Below, one piece after another: positions 34,128 to 43,094 of a DNA stretch of 64,000 bases. The notes below the pieces were generated by a model, which was not told where the DNA came from, searched no databases, and worked only from the letters and a program-made list of their open reading frames with translations. Position 1 is the stretch's first letter; each line of letters starts with the position of its first letter. The DNA is from Streptomyces aureus (lineage in GTDB: Bacteria; Actinomycetota; Actinomycetes; Streptomycetales; Streptomycetaceae): NCBI RefSeq assembly GCF_000725495.1, contig NZ_JNZD01000024.1, positions 62,001 through 126,000 of the forward strand, read 5' to 3'. The position numbers and the translations under genes were made by a program.

Positions 34128-36161
34128 ATGGCTGACACCCCGGCACCGCAGCGCGGCCGCGGAAGCCGGCGCAAGCCCTCGAAGCCCTCCGCCCCGGCCC
34201 GGCTGGCCACCCGGCTCGCACCGTACGCCCGCCGCCTCAAACCCGCCTACCCGCGCCCCGGACGGACCGGACTGCGGCGCTGGGTGCCCTCCTGGCGGCA
34301 GTGGCTCGGCGCCTTCGCGCTGTCCATAGGCCTGAGCGGCTCGCTGCTCGTCATCGCCTACGCGGCGACCGACGTACCCCAGAACCTCAACACGTACGCC
34401 ACACAGCAGGACAACGTCTACTTCTGGTCCGACGGCACCCCCATGGCCCGTACCGGCTGGGTGCGCCGCCAGGCCATGCCCCTCAAGGACATTCCCGAGG
34501 ACGTCCGTTCGGCGGTCCTCGCGGCGGAGAACGAGAGCTTCTACAGCGACCCCGGCATCTCCGCCAAGGGCCTGGCCCGTGCCCTGGTGAAGACGGTCGG
34601 CCAGGGCGACACCCAGGGTGGCTCCACCATCACCCAGCAGTACGTCAAGAACGTCTACCTGAACCAGAACCGTTCGGTGACCCGCAAGTTCACCGAGGCC
34701 ATGATCGCCCTCAAGCTCGACAACCGGATGAGCAAGGACAAGATCCTCGAGGGCTATCTCAACACCAGCTGGTTCGGACGCGGCACCTACGGCCTCCAGC
34801 GCGCCTCGCAGGCCTACTACGGCAAGGACGTGAGCCACCTCGACGCCAGCGAGGGCGCGTTCCTCGCCTCGCTCCTCAAGGGCGCGGGCCTCTACGACCC
34901 CACGCTGAGCAAGGCCAACCACAAGCGTGCCGTGGAACGCTGGTCCTGGATCCTCGACCGCATGGTCAAGACGGGCAAGCTCTCGGCGTCCGAGCGGGCC
35001 AAGTACACGAAGTTCCCCGAGCCGATCAAGCAGAGCGGCAGCTACGACACCGGCAAGCAGAGCGACTACCTCGTCGAGCTCGCGACCCAGTACGCCAAGA
35101 AGGCCGGGCACATCTCCGACCGTGACTTCGACCTCGGCGGCTACCAGATCTACACGACCTTCGACCGCCGGCGCGAGACCGCCCTCACCGACGCGGTGAC
35201 CAAGGCCCGCAAGGCGACGAAGAAGAGCGACCCGGGCAACGCGAAGGCCGCCCACTACGGCGCCGCCTCGATCGCCGACGACGGCCGGATCCTCGCCGTC
35301 TACGGCGGCCCCGACCATCGCGAGCAGGGCTACAACGAGTCCAACGCGACCACCGTCCCCGCCGGTTCGGCCTTCCTGCCCTTCGTCTACGCGGCCGGCC
35401 TGGAGAACGGCGTCCACAAGACCCGCGAGGGCGCGGCCACCCCCGTCGGCCCCGAGTCCCTCTACGACGGCAACGACGGCGTCCCGGTGAGCACGCCCGA
35501 GGGCCCCTACTGGGACCGCGGCGGCAAGAAGGTCGCCGCCCACAACGAGGGCAACAAGAACTACGGCCAGATCACCCTGCGCGCGGCCCTCGCCTCGAAC
35601 GTGAACACCCCGTTCATGCAGCTGGGCATGGACGCCGGACTGGACAAGGTGCGCGCGACCGCCGAGGCCTCGGGCCTGCTCTCCTCCAGCATCGGACCGC
35701 AGGTGCCGAGCATGTCGCTCGGCGCGGCCACGCCCAGCGCGATCCGCATGGCCAGCGCCTACGCCACCTTCGCGGCCGACGGCACGCACTACGAGCCGTA
35801 CTCGGTGCACCGCATCACCCGCAACGGCTCCCGCGTCCGGCTGGACATGCCCGCACCCCACCGCGCGATGCGCGCGGAGGTGGCCCGCCAGGTCACCGAC
35901 GCCCTCGCGGACTCCTTCCGCATCAGCCACCCCGGCGCGGCCCCCGCGACGGCCGAGGTGGCCGCCAAGCGCGGCTTCACGATGGACGACAAGGCCGCCT
36001 GGTACGTGGGCTCGAACGACTCCGTGTCGACGGCCGTCGTCCTGTATCGCATCGACCTGACCAAGAGCCTCGAACCGCTGCCGCTCAAGGGGATCGCCGG
36101 CACACCGCCCGCCGACGTGCCGTACGGCATCTGGTCGGGTGCCATGAGCCCGCTCCGCTGA
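34128..36161 (+). CDS. Class A penicillin-binding protein with degenerate transpeptidase motifs
   Basis: 677 aa. Basic N-terminus, one membrane anchor (near residues 60-85), a GT51 glycosyltransferase domain (AAENESFYSD with catalytic Glu134, GGSTITQQ, RKFTEAMIALKLDNRM) and a C-terminal transpeptidase-like domain. In the latter the S-x-x-K motif reads S414-A-F-L, S-x-N reads N491-V-N, and K-T-G reads K614-R-G, so the acylating Lys and other key residues are missing. It should polymerise glycan but is unlikely to cross-link peptides. ATG at 34128 chosen for the G-rich site before it. Next gene is a deacetylase-like wall enzyme. Confidence 0.9.
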   Translation: MADTPAPQRGRGSRRKPSKPSAPARLATRLAPYARRLKPAYPRPGRTGLRRWVPSWRQWLGAFALSIGLSGSLLVIAYAATDVPQNLNTYATQQDNVYFWSDGTPMARTGWVRRQAMPLKDIPEDVRSAVLAAENESFYSDPGISAKGLARALVKTVGQGDTQGGSTITQQYVKNVYLNQNRSVTRKFTEAMIALKLDNRMSKDKILEGYLNTSWFGRGTYGLQRASQAYYGKDVSHLDASEGAFLASLLKGAGLYDPTLSKANHKRAVERWSWILDRMVKTGKLSASERAKYTKFPEPIKQSGSYDTGKQSDYLVELATQYAKKAGHISDRDFDLGGYQIYTTFDRRRETALTDAVTKARKATKKSDPGNAKAAHYGAASIADDGRILAVYGGPDHREQGYNESNATTVPAGSAFLPFVYAAGLENGVHKTREGAATPVGPESLYDGNDGVPVSTPEGPYWDRGGKKVAAHNEGNKNYGQITLRAALASNVNTPFMQLGMDAGLDKVRATAEASGLLSSSIGPQVPSMSLGAATPSAIRMASAYATFAADGTHYEPYSVHRITRNGSRVRLDMPAPHRAMRAEVARQVTDALADSFRISHPGAAPATAEVAAKRGFTMDDKAAWYVGSNDSVSTAVVLYRIDLTKSLEPLPLKGIAGTPPADVPYGIWSGAMSPLR

Positions 36162-36251
36162 TCCTGTCGGCCGACCGCGCTCGGCCCCCGCCGCCGGCCA
36201 CCCGGTGGCCGCGCCACGCTCCGCCCGTCCCCCTCGCAGAATGTGCCCCGT

Positions 36252-37550
36252 ATGAACTCGAAGCACAGCCGGCGCCGACGCCGCGAGTCCGATCCGGTTT
36301 CCGCCGCAGCCTCGGCACGCCAGGGCTTCGCGGCCATGACGGCCTTCCTCGTCGTCACGTCCACGGCCGCCACCTACCTGGCCCTGAACACCGACCACAC
36401 CACGCCGGCCGCCTCCGCCCGCGCCCACGGGCCCGGCGCCGCGAAGGTGAAGAAGGAACCGGCCTGGGACGGCAAGACCCATGTGCTCGGCGACGGCTCC
36501 ACCTCCTACACCGGGCCGCAGAAGGGCGAGCTGAAGGCCGTACCGCTCAAGCCCGGCGAGAAGCCGCCCCAGTTCGTCGTCTTCTCCTGGGACGGTGCCC
36601 TCCAGGGCGACGACCAGCTCTTCTCGCACTACCGGGAGCTGGCCCAGCAGTACAACGCCCACATGACGTTCTTCCTGACCGGCATCTACCTGCTGCCCAA
36701 GGACAAGAAGAACCTCTACGAACCGCCGATGCACTCGCCGGGCTCGGCGGCCATCAGCTACGCCACCGACGAGCACATCCGCACCACGCTGGAGGAGCTC
36801 GGCAAGGCGTGGAAGCAGGGCAACGAGATCGGCACCCACTTCAACGGCCACTTCTGCGGCGACAAGGGCGGCGGGGACTGGAGCGTCACGGAGTGGGAGA
36901 GCGAGATCAACCAGTTCTTCTCCTTCGTCGAGAAGTGGAAGACCAACACCGGCTACTCCGACATGCCGGCGCTCCCCTTCGACCCGGCCCGTGCCATCAG
37001 CGGCGGGCGCGCGCCCTGCCTCGAAGGGCAGAAGAACCTGCTCCTGGCGATGAAGGCCACGGCCAAGAAGTACAACTGGCGCTACGACGCCAGCTCCGCG
37101 GGCGACTTCCAGATCTGGCCCAAGAAGAAGGAGGGCGTCTGGGACTTCCCGCTCCAGATGCTCCCCTACGAGAACGGCAAGTACCAGGGCCTGTCCATGG
37201 ACTTCAACTTCCTCTACAACCAGTCCGACGGCGAGACCGAGGGGGACCCGGCGCAGTACCCGCAGTGGGAGCAGCAGACGGTCAACTCCTACATGGCCGG
37301 CTTCAACCGCGTGTACTACGGAAGCCGGGCGCCGCTGTTCGTCGGCAACCACTTCGAGGACTGGAACGGCGGCATCTACATGAAGGCCATCGACCAGGTC
37401 ATCAAGAACGTCTGCACCAAGAAGGGCGTTCGCTGTGTGTCCTTCCAAGAACTGTCGAACTGGCTCGACGTGCAGAAGCCCGAGACGCTGGAACGCCTGC
37501 GCGGACTCGACCCCGCCCAGTCGCCGGACTGGTCGACCGTGGTGAAGTAG
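36252..37550 (+). CDS. Exported polysaccharide-deacetylase-like protein
   Basis: 432 aa. Arg-rich N-terminus and one hydrophobic segment (AAMTAFLVVTSTAATYLAL) suggest export or anchoring. The NodB-like fold is visible: VVFSWDGAL supplies the metal Asp, GTHFNGHFCG the H-x3-H pair, and ALPFDPARAISGGRAPCLEG the Arg-containing third motif. Late VGNHFEDWNGGIY resembles the leucine-histidine motif. Canonical TFDDG is altered, so activity is probable but not certain; targets could be peptidoglycan or chitin-like glycans. ATG at 36252; a GTG at 36243 is possible. 90 bp behind the PBP gene. Confidence 0.8.
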   Translation: MNSKHSRRRRRESDPVSAAASARQGFAAMTAFLVVTSTAATYLALNTDHTTPAASARAHGPGAAKVKKEPAWDGKTHVLGDGSTSYTGPQKGELKAVPLKPGEKPPQFVVFSWDGALQGDDQLFSHYRELAQQYNAHMTFFLTGIYLLPKDKKNLYEPPMHSPGSAAISYATDEHIRTTLEELGKAWKQGNEIGTHFNGHFCGDKGGGDWSVTEWESEINQFFSFVEKWKTNTGYSDMPALPFDPARAISGGRAPCLEGQKNLLLAMKATAKKYNWRYDASSAGDFQIWPKKKEGVWDFPLQMLPYENGKYQGLSMDFNFLYNQSDGETEGDPAQYPQWEQQTVNSYMAGFNRVYYGSRAPLFVGNHFEDWNGGIYMKAIDQVIKNVCTKKGVRCVSFQELSNWLDVQKPETLERLRGLDPAQSPDWSTVVK

Positions 37551-37556
37551 GCCCCG

Positions 37557-37582
37557 TCGCCGGGCCGGTGGCCCTCCGGCGA
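37557..37582 (+). terminator. Hairpin after the deacetylase-like gene
   Basis: 7-bp arms TCGCCGG / CCGGCGA with a 12-nt loop, directly after the stop codon. Confidence 0.45.
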
Positions 37583-37721
37583 TGCATCGAGATCAACTTA
37601 CCTGCGACATATGGGACTTGGTTGTACCGGACGCCAACTCCCCCCAGAGTCACCACACTTGAGGGGGACATGTAAAGATTCCCTTCCCTGGAGTCCGACC
37701 GGGGATCAAGGAGAATCGCCA

Positions 37722-38858
37722 GTGACACCGAAGAACTTAAGCCGCAGCTGTTCCGTCGTAGGGGCGATCACGCTCTCCGCCCTCCTGCTGCCCCTGTCCA
37801 CCGCGCAGGCGGCGGCCCCCGTCTCCCCGCGGGTGACCGCGTCCACCGCCGACGCCTTCGGCCGCGTGGCCGACGCCGTGTTCACCGACCGCACCGCCGC
37901 CCTGCTGGACCGGGCCCCCGCGGAGCGCACGGCCCTCGGGGCGACCACCGCCGGCATCCGCGTGCCCGCCGCCCTCACCCGCACCGAGAACACCGCGCTC
38001 ACCTCGCTGCACGGCACCCGGTCCCGCCTCGCGGCCCTCGGCGAGGCCTACAGCGCAGCCGACACGAAGGTCACCGTGAACCGGACCCGGGTCAAGGGCC
38101 CGCTGGCCACGGCCTGGGTCACCGAGACCACCACCCTCACGTACCGCAGGATCCGCGGCGACGAGCCTCCCACCACCGGCTTCCGCGCCCACCACGTCCT
38201 GACGTTCGCCGCCCTGCCGGACGGCACCTGGAAGCTGCTGAGCGAACGCTCGACCGACAAGGGACCCCGGCAGGTCAACGAGCCCGTCCCCACGACCCTC
38301 CGCAGGGCCCCGATGGCCGCTGTCGACGCCCCCCGGGCAGCGACCACCTACCCCGCCCCCGCCAACCCCAAGACGCTCACCGGCGGCCCGTACGACTACG
38401 CGGCCATGGCCACGTACGCCGAGACGTACTGGAAGAACTACAACCCCGCCTACCGCAGCTTCAACTCCGTCGGCGGCGACTGCACCAACTACCTCAGCCA
38501 GTCCCTGAAGGCGGGCGGCTGGACCACGGTCGCGAGCTCGGGTGAGGAGTACGGCACCTGGAACTACACGGCCTCCACCCAGACCGACACCTGGGTCGGC
38601 GTCAACGAGTGGTCCTGGTTCACCCAGACCGCCAAGCGCTCCACGCCGCTGGCGAACATCTACCAGATGGACGTCGGCGACGTGATGCAGATGGACTTCG
38701 ACAAGGACGGGTCCAAGGACCACTCCATGATCACGTCGTACCGCAGCGCGAGCGGGGTGCCGTACGTGACCTACCACGATACCGACACCTACCGCCGCTC
38801 GGTGTCCAGCCTGCTGGCGGCGTACCCGACCACGGCGTATTACGCGTACCGGACGTGA
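37722..38858 (+). CDS. Secreted amidase-domain (Amidase_6) protein with a TTA codon
   Basis: 378 aa. Signal peptide (ITLSALLLPLSTAQAAA), a long N-terminal region, then a putative amidase domain (about 220-378) with the Cys nucleophile in GGDCTNYLSQSL and His in KDHSMI. Such proteins are thought to cleave cell-wall peptides or glycans. GTG start with AAGGAG eight bases upstream. Codon 6 is TTA (37737-37739), the rare leucine codon read only by bldA tRNA in Streptomyces, so expression may be limited to late growth or aerial development. Confidence 0.85.
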   Translation: MTPKNLSRSCSVVGAITLSALLLPLSTAQAAAPVSPRVTASTADAFGRVADAVFTDRTAALLDRAPAERTALGATTAGIRVPAALTRTENTALTSLHGTRSRLAALGEAYSAADTKVTVNRTRVKGPLATAWVTETTTLTYRRIRGDEPPTTGFRAHHVLTFAALPDGTWKLLSERSTDKGPRQVNEPVPTTLRRAPMAAVDAPRAATTYPAPANPKTLTGGPYDYAAMATYAETYWKNYNPAYRSFNSVGGDCTNYLSQSLKAGGWTTVASSGEEYGTWNYTASTQTDTWVGVNEWSWFTQTAKRSTPLANIYQMDVGDVMQMDFDKDGSKDHSMITSYRSASGVPYVTYHDTDTYRRSVSSLLAAYPTTAYYAYRT

Positions 38859-38904
38859 TCGGGGTCTGACCGGAGGCTGCCCCGGAGCTCCTGACCTGCG
38901 GGGC

Positions 38905-38941
38905 GGTTCCGGGGGTGTGCCCAGCGCACATCCCCGGGACC
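38905..38941 (+). terminator. Terminator after the amidase gene
   Basis: 16-base arms (38905-38920 and 38926-38941) pair with two mismatches, 46 bp after the stop; it can also stop transcription arriving from the convergent gene. Confidence 0.65.
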
Positions 38942-39009
38942 CCCTGCGGGCCTCCCTGCCGGTTGCCGCGGCGGACCTTCCCCGGGCCCTCCGTGAGGCT
39001 TCAGGCGGC

Positions 39010-40710
39010 TCAGGCGCCCCCGCGCTCCTCGCGGATCTGCGCGACCACATGGGCCACCGTCTGCCGCACGGCCTCCGTCTCGGTCAGGAAATGCCAGTAG
39101 TCGGGGTGCCGGCCCTCCAGGGTGGCCACGGCCCGGTCGAGCCGGCCGACCGAGTCGTCGAGCGGGCGGGCGTGCCGGGGCTCGGGCGTCGTACGGCCCG
39201 ACATGGCCAGCCGCTGCGCGTCCCGGATCGCGAACCGGGTCCGGTCGATCTCCTGCTGGGGATCCTTCTGCACGGCGTTCAGCCGCCGCAGCCGGTCACC
39301 GGCCGCGGACACGGCCTCGTCCGTGCCGTTCAGCAGCGCCCGTACCGTCGTCAGCAGCGAGGTCGCGTCCGGCCAGCGCTGCGCCTCGCGCGCGGCCCGT
39401 GCCTCCCGCAGCTTGGCCTCCGCCTGCCGTACGTTCTCCGCGGCCTGGTCCGGCACCTGCTGGAGGTCCTGCCAGCACGCAGCCGAGAACCGCCGCCGCA
39501 GCTCGCTCAGCACGGGTTCCACCTGCCCCGCGCGGGTCGTCAGGGCCTGCGCCCGGGTCCGCAGCGAGACGAGCCGGTGGTCGATCTCGGCGGCCCGCTC
39601 CGGCAGCCGCTCCGCCTCCGAGGCCACCGCCGCGGCCTCACGCGAGACCCGCTCGGCACGCTCCACCGTCTCGGGCACGCCGTGCTGCCCGGCGCCCTGG
39701 TTGAGCTTGGTCAGCTCGGGGCCGAGCGCGGCGAGCCGGGCGGCGAGATCGTCCGCCTTGAGGCCGGTCTGCCGTACGGCGTCGAGGGCGTTCGAGGCGG
39801 CGAGCAGGGCCTGGCGGGCGCGCTCGACGGCCGGGGCCAGCCGGGCGAGCTGGGTCTCCGCCTTGCCGAGCAGCGGCGCGAGACTCTGCTCGAACCGGTC
39901 CAGATCGGCCTTCACCCGGACCAGTTCGTCCTTGGCGGCCACGAGCTCGGTACGGGCCCGCACCGCGACCGAGGCCTCCAGTTCGTCCCGGTCGAGATCG
40001 TGGGCGTCGACGGCGGTGATGTACTTCTGGCTGGCCTCGTCGATCCGCCGCCCCAGCGCCCCGAAGTCGGCGACGGCGCGCCGGGCGGCGGGGGAGTCGT
40101 CCACGGCCGTGATCGTCTCGATCGAGATCCGCAGGTCGCGCTGGGCGGTGTCGAGTTCGTAGAACGCCGCAGCGGCCGCGTCCTTGGCGGCCTGAGCCTC
40201 GGCCCGCTGCCCCTCGGACCGCCCACCGAACCAGCGCCGCGTACCGCCCCCGGCGAAGGCGGCGGGCAGCGCGAGGGCGGCGATGAGGGGGAGGGCGACG
40301 AGTGTGAGCACGTCACGGGTGGCGGAGGAGCGCGGGGTGGAGGGGTGTGGGGCGGGGCGGCGGGTACTGGCACCCCGTGCCGGACGCGCGGGCCGCTGCA
40401 CCGGCTCACGCCGCTCCGGCGAACCGGGCTGCTCCGGCGCCACCGTCCGCTCCCGCCGGGCGGGCCGTTCCTGCGGGGCAGGCCGTCCGGACCGCTGAGG
40501 CTGCCTGGGCCACCCGGAGTCCATGGCCCCGGTCGACGAGCCGGACGAGCCCGATGACCCGGAAACCCGGGGTGAAGTCGATGAGCCGGCCGAAGTCGCC
40601 GGGCTGCTCGGGCGTGGTGGCGGGAGAGCCCGCTGAACGCCACCGAGGGGGTGTGCGGGCCGCGTGGGCCCCGCGAACGGCGAATACGGCTGCGAAGGTG
40701 TCGCCGTCAC
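39010..40710 (-). CDS. Membrane-anchored coiled-coil protein of unknown function
   Basis: About 566 aa. A disordered Pro/Ser/Arg-rich N-terminus (about 130 residues), one membrane helix (DVLTLVALPLIAALALPAAFAGG), then some 400 residues of heptad-rich helix with almost no Gly or Pro inside (LAPLLGKAETQLARLAPAVE and similar). Topology suggests the coiled coil faces one side of the membrane as a spacer or scaffold. GTG at 40710 has GGGAG upstream; ATG at 40731 is the alternative. I recognise no domain; homologues seem common in Streptomyces. Confidence 0.75.
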   Translation of the reverse strand: MTATPSQPYSPFAGPTRPAHPLGGVQRALPPPRPSSPATSAGSSTSPRVSGSSGSSGSSTGAMDSGWPRQPQRSGRPAPQERPARRERTVAPEQPGSPERREPVQRPARPARGASTRRPAPHPSTPRSSATRDVLTLVALPLIAALALPAAFAGGGTRRWFGGRSEGQRAEAQAAKDAAAAAFYELDTAQRDLRISIETITAVDDSPAARRAVADFGALGRRIDEASQKYITAVDAHDLDRDELEASVAVRARTELVAAKDELVRVKADLDRFEQSLAPLLGKAETQLARLAPAVERARQALLAASNALDAVRQTGLKADDLAARLAALGPELTKLNQGAGQHGVPETVERAERVSREAAAVASEAERLPERAAEIDHRLVSLRTRAQALTTRAGQVEPVLSELRRRFSAACWQDLQQVPDQAAENVRQAEAKLREARAAREAQRWPDATSLLTTVRALLNGTDEAVSAAGDRLRRLNAVQKDPQQEIDRTRFAIRDAQRLAMSGRTTPEPRHARPLDDSVGRLDRAVATLEGRHPDYWHFLTETEAVRQTVAHVVAQIREERGGA

Positions 40711-40989
40711 ATCCCTCTCCCGTGCTGTCATCCGCCTTGCCCGGCTGTCATTCTCCCACCGCTTGAAGACGAACACACGAGCCGGATAGTTCGCTTTCCG
40801 TACCGTGATCTTTCCGTCGGGGGCGAACGGACCCCGCCGGAGGCGGGAACCGTCGCGCGGCCCGCCCACCTGGACACCCGAACCAGTCCGCCTCCGCTCC
40901 CACCCACCCTGTCCCCCTCCACCTCCACACACGCCCGATACGGGTTTGCGGGGCAGCCCCCCGGGCAAGGTAGGCTGTCGCATCGTCCT

Positions 40990-41064
40990 GGGCGCGTAGC
41001 TCAGCGGTAGAGCGCCGCCCTTACAAGGCGGATGTCGGCGGTTCGAAACCGTCCGCGCCCACCA
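40990..41064 (+). tRNA. tRNA-Val (anticodon UAC)
   Basis: Acceptor GGGCGCG pairs with CGCGCCC (41054-41060); the anticodon stem CCGCC/GGCGG encloses CTTACAA, giving anticodon TAC; the T-loop GTTCGAAAC is standard and the 3' CCA is encoded. It reads GUA codons, rare in this genome. An integrase relic faces it, marking it as an integration site. Confidence 0.96.
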
Positions 41065-41079
41065 GTCTCAGGACACGAA

Positions 41080-41123
41080 CAAGGCCCAGGTCAACCGGTG
41101 CGAATCCGGATGCCTGGGCCTTG
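41080..41123. terminator. Hairpin between tRNA-Val and the integrase relic
   Basis: Perfect 11-bp arms CAAGGCCCAGG / CCTGGGCCTTG with a 22-nt loop. It can terminate the tRNA transcript; it overlaps the last codons of the relic. Confidence 0.65.
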
Positions 41124-41370
41124 ATCTTTCTCGGCTGCTCTTGGGCCCTTGGCCGTGAGGCCGTCCGTCCGGGTCTCGGAGTACGAGCGGCGGACGGAGA
41201 CGGTACGGGCCTCCAGGTCGATGTCCCGGCGCTGGAGCGCGGCGAACGCGGTCAGGAGCACTTGGACGCGGCAGTGAGGTGGGACGGCGTCGGCGAGCCG
41301 GTACACCTCGGGTACGGAGAGGAACGGCCGCTCGGTGTGGGTGACCGTGCCCGCGCCCTTGACCCGGCAG
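41091..41370 (-). pseudogene. Tyrosine integrase fragment
   Basis: In one minus-strand frame the text reads CRVKGAG, then RPFLSVPEVYRLADAVPP, VQVLLTAFA, LQRRDIDLEARTVSVRRSYS and GPRAAEKDQG before a stop. These blocks match the core of Streptomyces phage/AICE integrases, but the usual SLRWGEL stretch between TAF and LQRRDI is deleted and neither N-terminus nor catalytic R-H-R-Y C-terminus remains. The fragment points toward tRNA-Val, the normal arrangement for an element integrated in a tRNA gene. A decayed remnant, not a functional enzyme. Confidence 0.8.
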
Positions 41371-41481
41371 TTTTTGGACCGACCCGTCTAAAGGGTGTTG
41401 CACAAGGTCTTTCACCGATGAGAGGGCGCAAGCGTCCTGCGAGCAACCGCGTGGTCCGGCCAGGGACTGAGAGTCCGGTGT

Positions 41482-42255
41482 TCATACCTTGCTCGCGACC
41501 ACCATGTAGTTCTCGGCCTCAAGATCGAAGGTGCTCACTTCCGTCTGGAGTCCGACCCGGTGCAGCTCGACTTCGAGTTCCTCGTACCGGTAGGGCCAGC
41601 AGGACAGCAGTTCCGAGCGGACAAGCACCAACCCGGTCGCATCAACTTGCGCGATTGCAATCTCGATGTGGTGCTCCTCCTCCCAATGCCGTGCAATCTC
41701 CCAGCGGTAGACCACGACGGCGTCGCGACCGTTCCGGCGGACGAGCCGGTCACTGATCTCCAGCCGGGAACCTCTGGCCCTCACACGTTCCCAAGTGCGG
41801 GATGTGAGTACCAAGTGCCCGCCGGGGCGCAGAAGCCGTGACATCGATTCCAGAGCAGCACCCCTGCCTGTCGCGCCCGCGGCATGGTGAAGCGAGTTGC
41901 CGACGCAGAACACCATGTCGAACGTGTTGTCCTGGAAATGGTCGGGCAACTCTTCCCAGTTCGCCCGTACGGCCCGGACGGATGCCCCGAACTCCTCGGA
42001 CAACTCTGCAGTCCGACGAACCATCGCCTCGCTGGCGTCAGTTGCGACAACCTGCATGCCACGACCGGCGAGGCCAACCGCCAACTGTCCGGTTCCGCAT
42101 GAACAGTCGAGGACGTGAGCGTTCGACGGCAGGAGATCGAGGACGTCGTCGAACGACGCAGCGAACTCGGCTGGAGGCAACTTTGCATCCGAGATGAGCC
42201 ATTCGTACACCTCGGCAAGCACGCCATAGCCTGTCAAAACCACTACCTCCGTCAC
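41482..42255 (-). CDS. Class I SAM-dependent methyltransferase
   Basis: 257 aa. The SAM-binding motif I is VLDCSCGTGQLAVGL, motif II region QVVATDASEAMV, then FDMVFCVGNSLHH and a post-motif LRPGGHLVLTSRTWE. The C-terminal half is the beta-rich part seen in small-molecule methyltransferases. GTG at 42255 lacks a ribosome site; a TTG at 42237, eight bases behind GGAGG, would give the GYGVLAEVYEWL start expected of the family. Less GC-biased codons than core genes and the adjacent integrase relic suggest acquired DNA. Substrate unknown. Confidence 0.88.
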   Translation of the reverse strand: MTEVVVLTGYGVLAEVYEWLISDAKLPPAEFAASFDDVLDLLPSNAHVLDCSCGTGQLAVGLAGRGMQVVATDASEAMVRRTAELSEEFGASVRAVRANWEELPDHFQDNTFDMVFCVGNSLHHAAGATGRGAALESMSRLLRPGGHLVLTSRTWERVRARGSRLEISDRLVRRNGRDAVVVYRWEIARHWEEEHHIEIAIAQVDATGLVLVRSELLSCWPYRYEELEVELHRVGLQTEVSTFDLEAENYMVVASKV

Positions 42256-42639
42256 GCGGCAGACTCGCGGTAGGACTTCAGTCCATCAGCGGAGCAAGCC
42301 GGGCACCAATGGTTTTCACAAGGATGGCTCTGACGGTGTTCGTGGGTTGTCGGCTCATCTTGAGTCATCTGCCGATCGGCGGGATAGAACGTTCTCTACT
42401 TCATCAAGCCCCGACTGCGCTCCGCTCCGCCGGGGGCGCTCCCGGCTCCGCGCCGGGCGCCGCTCCAGCCTTCGGCCCGCTCCGCCTGCGCTGAGCCAAC
42501 GCGCGCCCACATGTGGATAGAGCCGTTGCATTTGAGCCACTAAGATCAAGTCACATTGTCATGATCTGATCATTTCCCGTATCCTTCGCGACATTGATCT
42601 TGCCATTGGGCAAGGTCGGACCATTCGCAGGGGGAATCG
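42256..42639. other. Intergenic region upstream of the small secreted protein
   Basis: 384 bp. 42415-42494 is a nearly pure GC block with nested hairpins, set in otherwise AT-richer DNA. The 3' part (42540-42625) contains the likely promoter of the next gene, with TGATCTGATC-like repeats. No gene seen. Confidence 0.4.
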
Positions 42640-43032
42640 ATGAGGATGAAGAGAGTGGCAGTCGCAGCGGTCACCGCGCTGCTCGTATTCAGCGGAGCGA
42701 ATGCTTACGCATATGGCACCAAGAGCACGAGCCTGAGCAACGGAACGCTGTACATCCACGGGGATGACGGCTGTCTCGTCAGTAACAACTGCTCGCTGTA
42801 CTACTCCGCCACGGAGTACAAGAAGACGGGCGGCAGCAGGGTCACGATCCAGCTCGCCATGACCACGGGAGAAGAGCTGTTCCTCGACTCCCAGAAGACC
42901 GCAGTGGACGGCTCAGACATCAAGCACAGCTGGGGCGGCAAGAAGAAGTCCGCGGTGCCGGACTGCTCGATCGCCGGCTACATGAAGGCCAGCACTGGCA
43001 ACTACTACACGCCGAACCTCAGCGTCTGCTGA
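42640..43032 (+). CDS. Small secreted protein with four cysteines
   Basis: 130 aa. Signal peptide MRMKRVAVAAVTALLVFSGANAYA-type, leaving a mature domain of about 105 residues with four Cys (GCLVSNNC, DCSIAG, final C), likely two disulfides. It is rich in Thr, Ser, Lys and Tyr, with no domain I recognise. ATG with a GGGGG site five bases upstream. A clean terminator follows. Extracellular role unknown; structural or signalling functions are both possible. Confidence 0.8.
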   Translation: MRMKRVAVAAVTALLVFSGANAYAYGTKSTSLSNGTLYIHGDDGCLVSNNCSLYYSATEYKKTGGSRVTIQLAMTTGEELFLDSQKTAVDGSDIKHSWGGKKKSAVPDCSIAGYMKASTGNYYTPNLSVC

Positions 43033-43047
43033 ACCCGGCACGCGACA

Positions 43048-43075
43048 GCCGGGGCGCTCAATGAAGCGCCCCGGC
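43048..43075 (+). terminator. Terminator after the small secreted protein gene
   Basis: Perfect 11-bp stem (43048-43058 with 43065-43075) and 6-nt loop, 16 bp past the stop. Confidence 0.8.
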
Positions 43076-43094
43076 CCGTCTCTAGGGACCTTCC

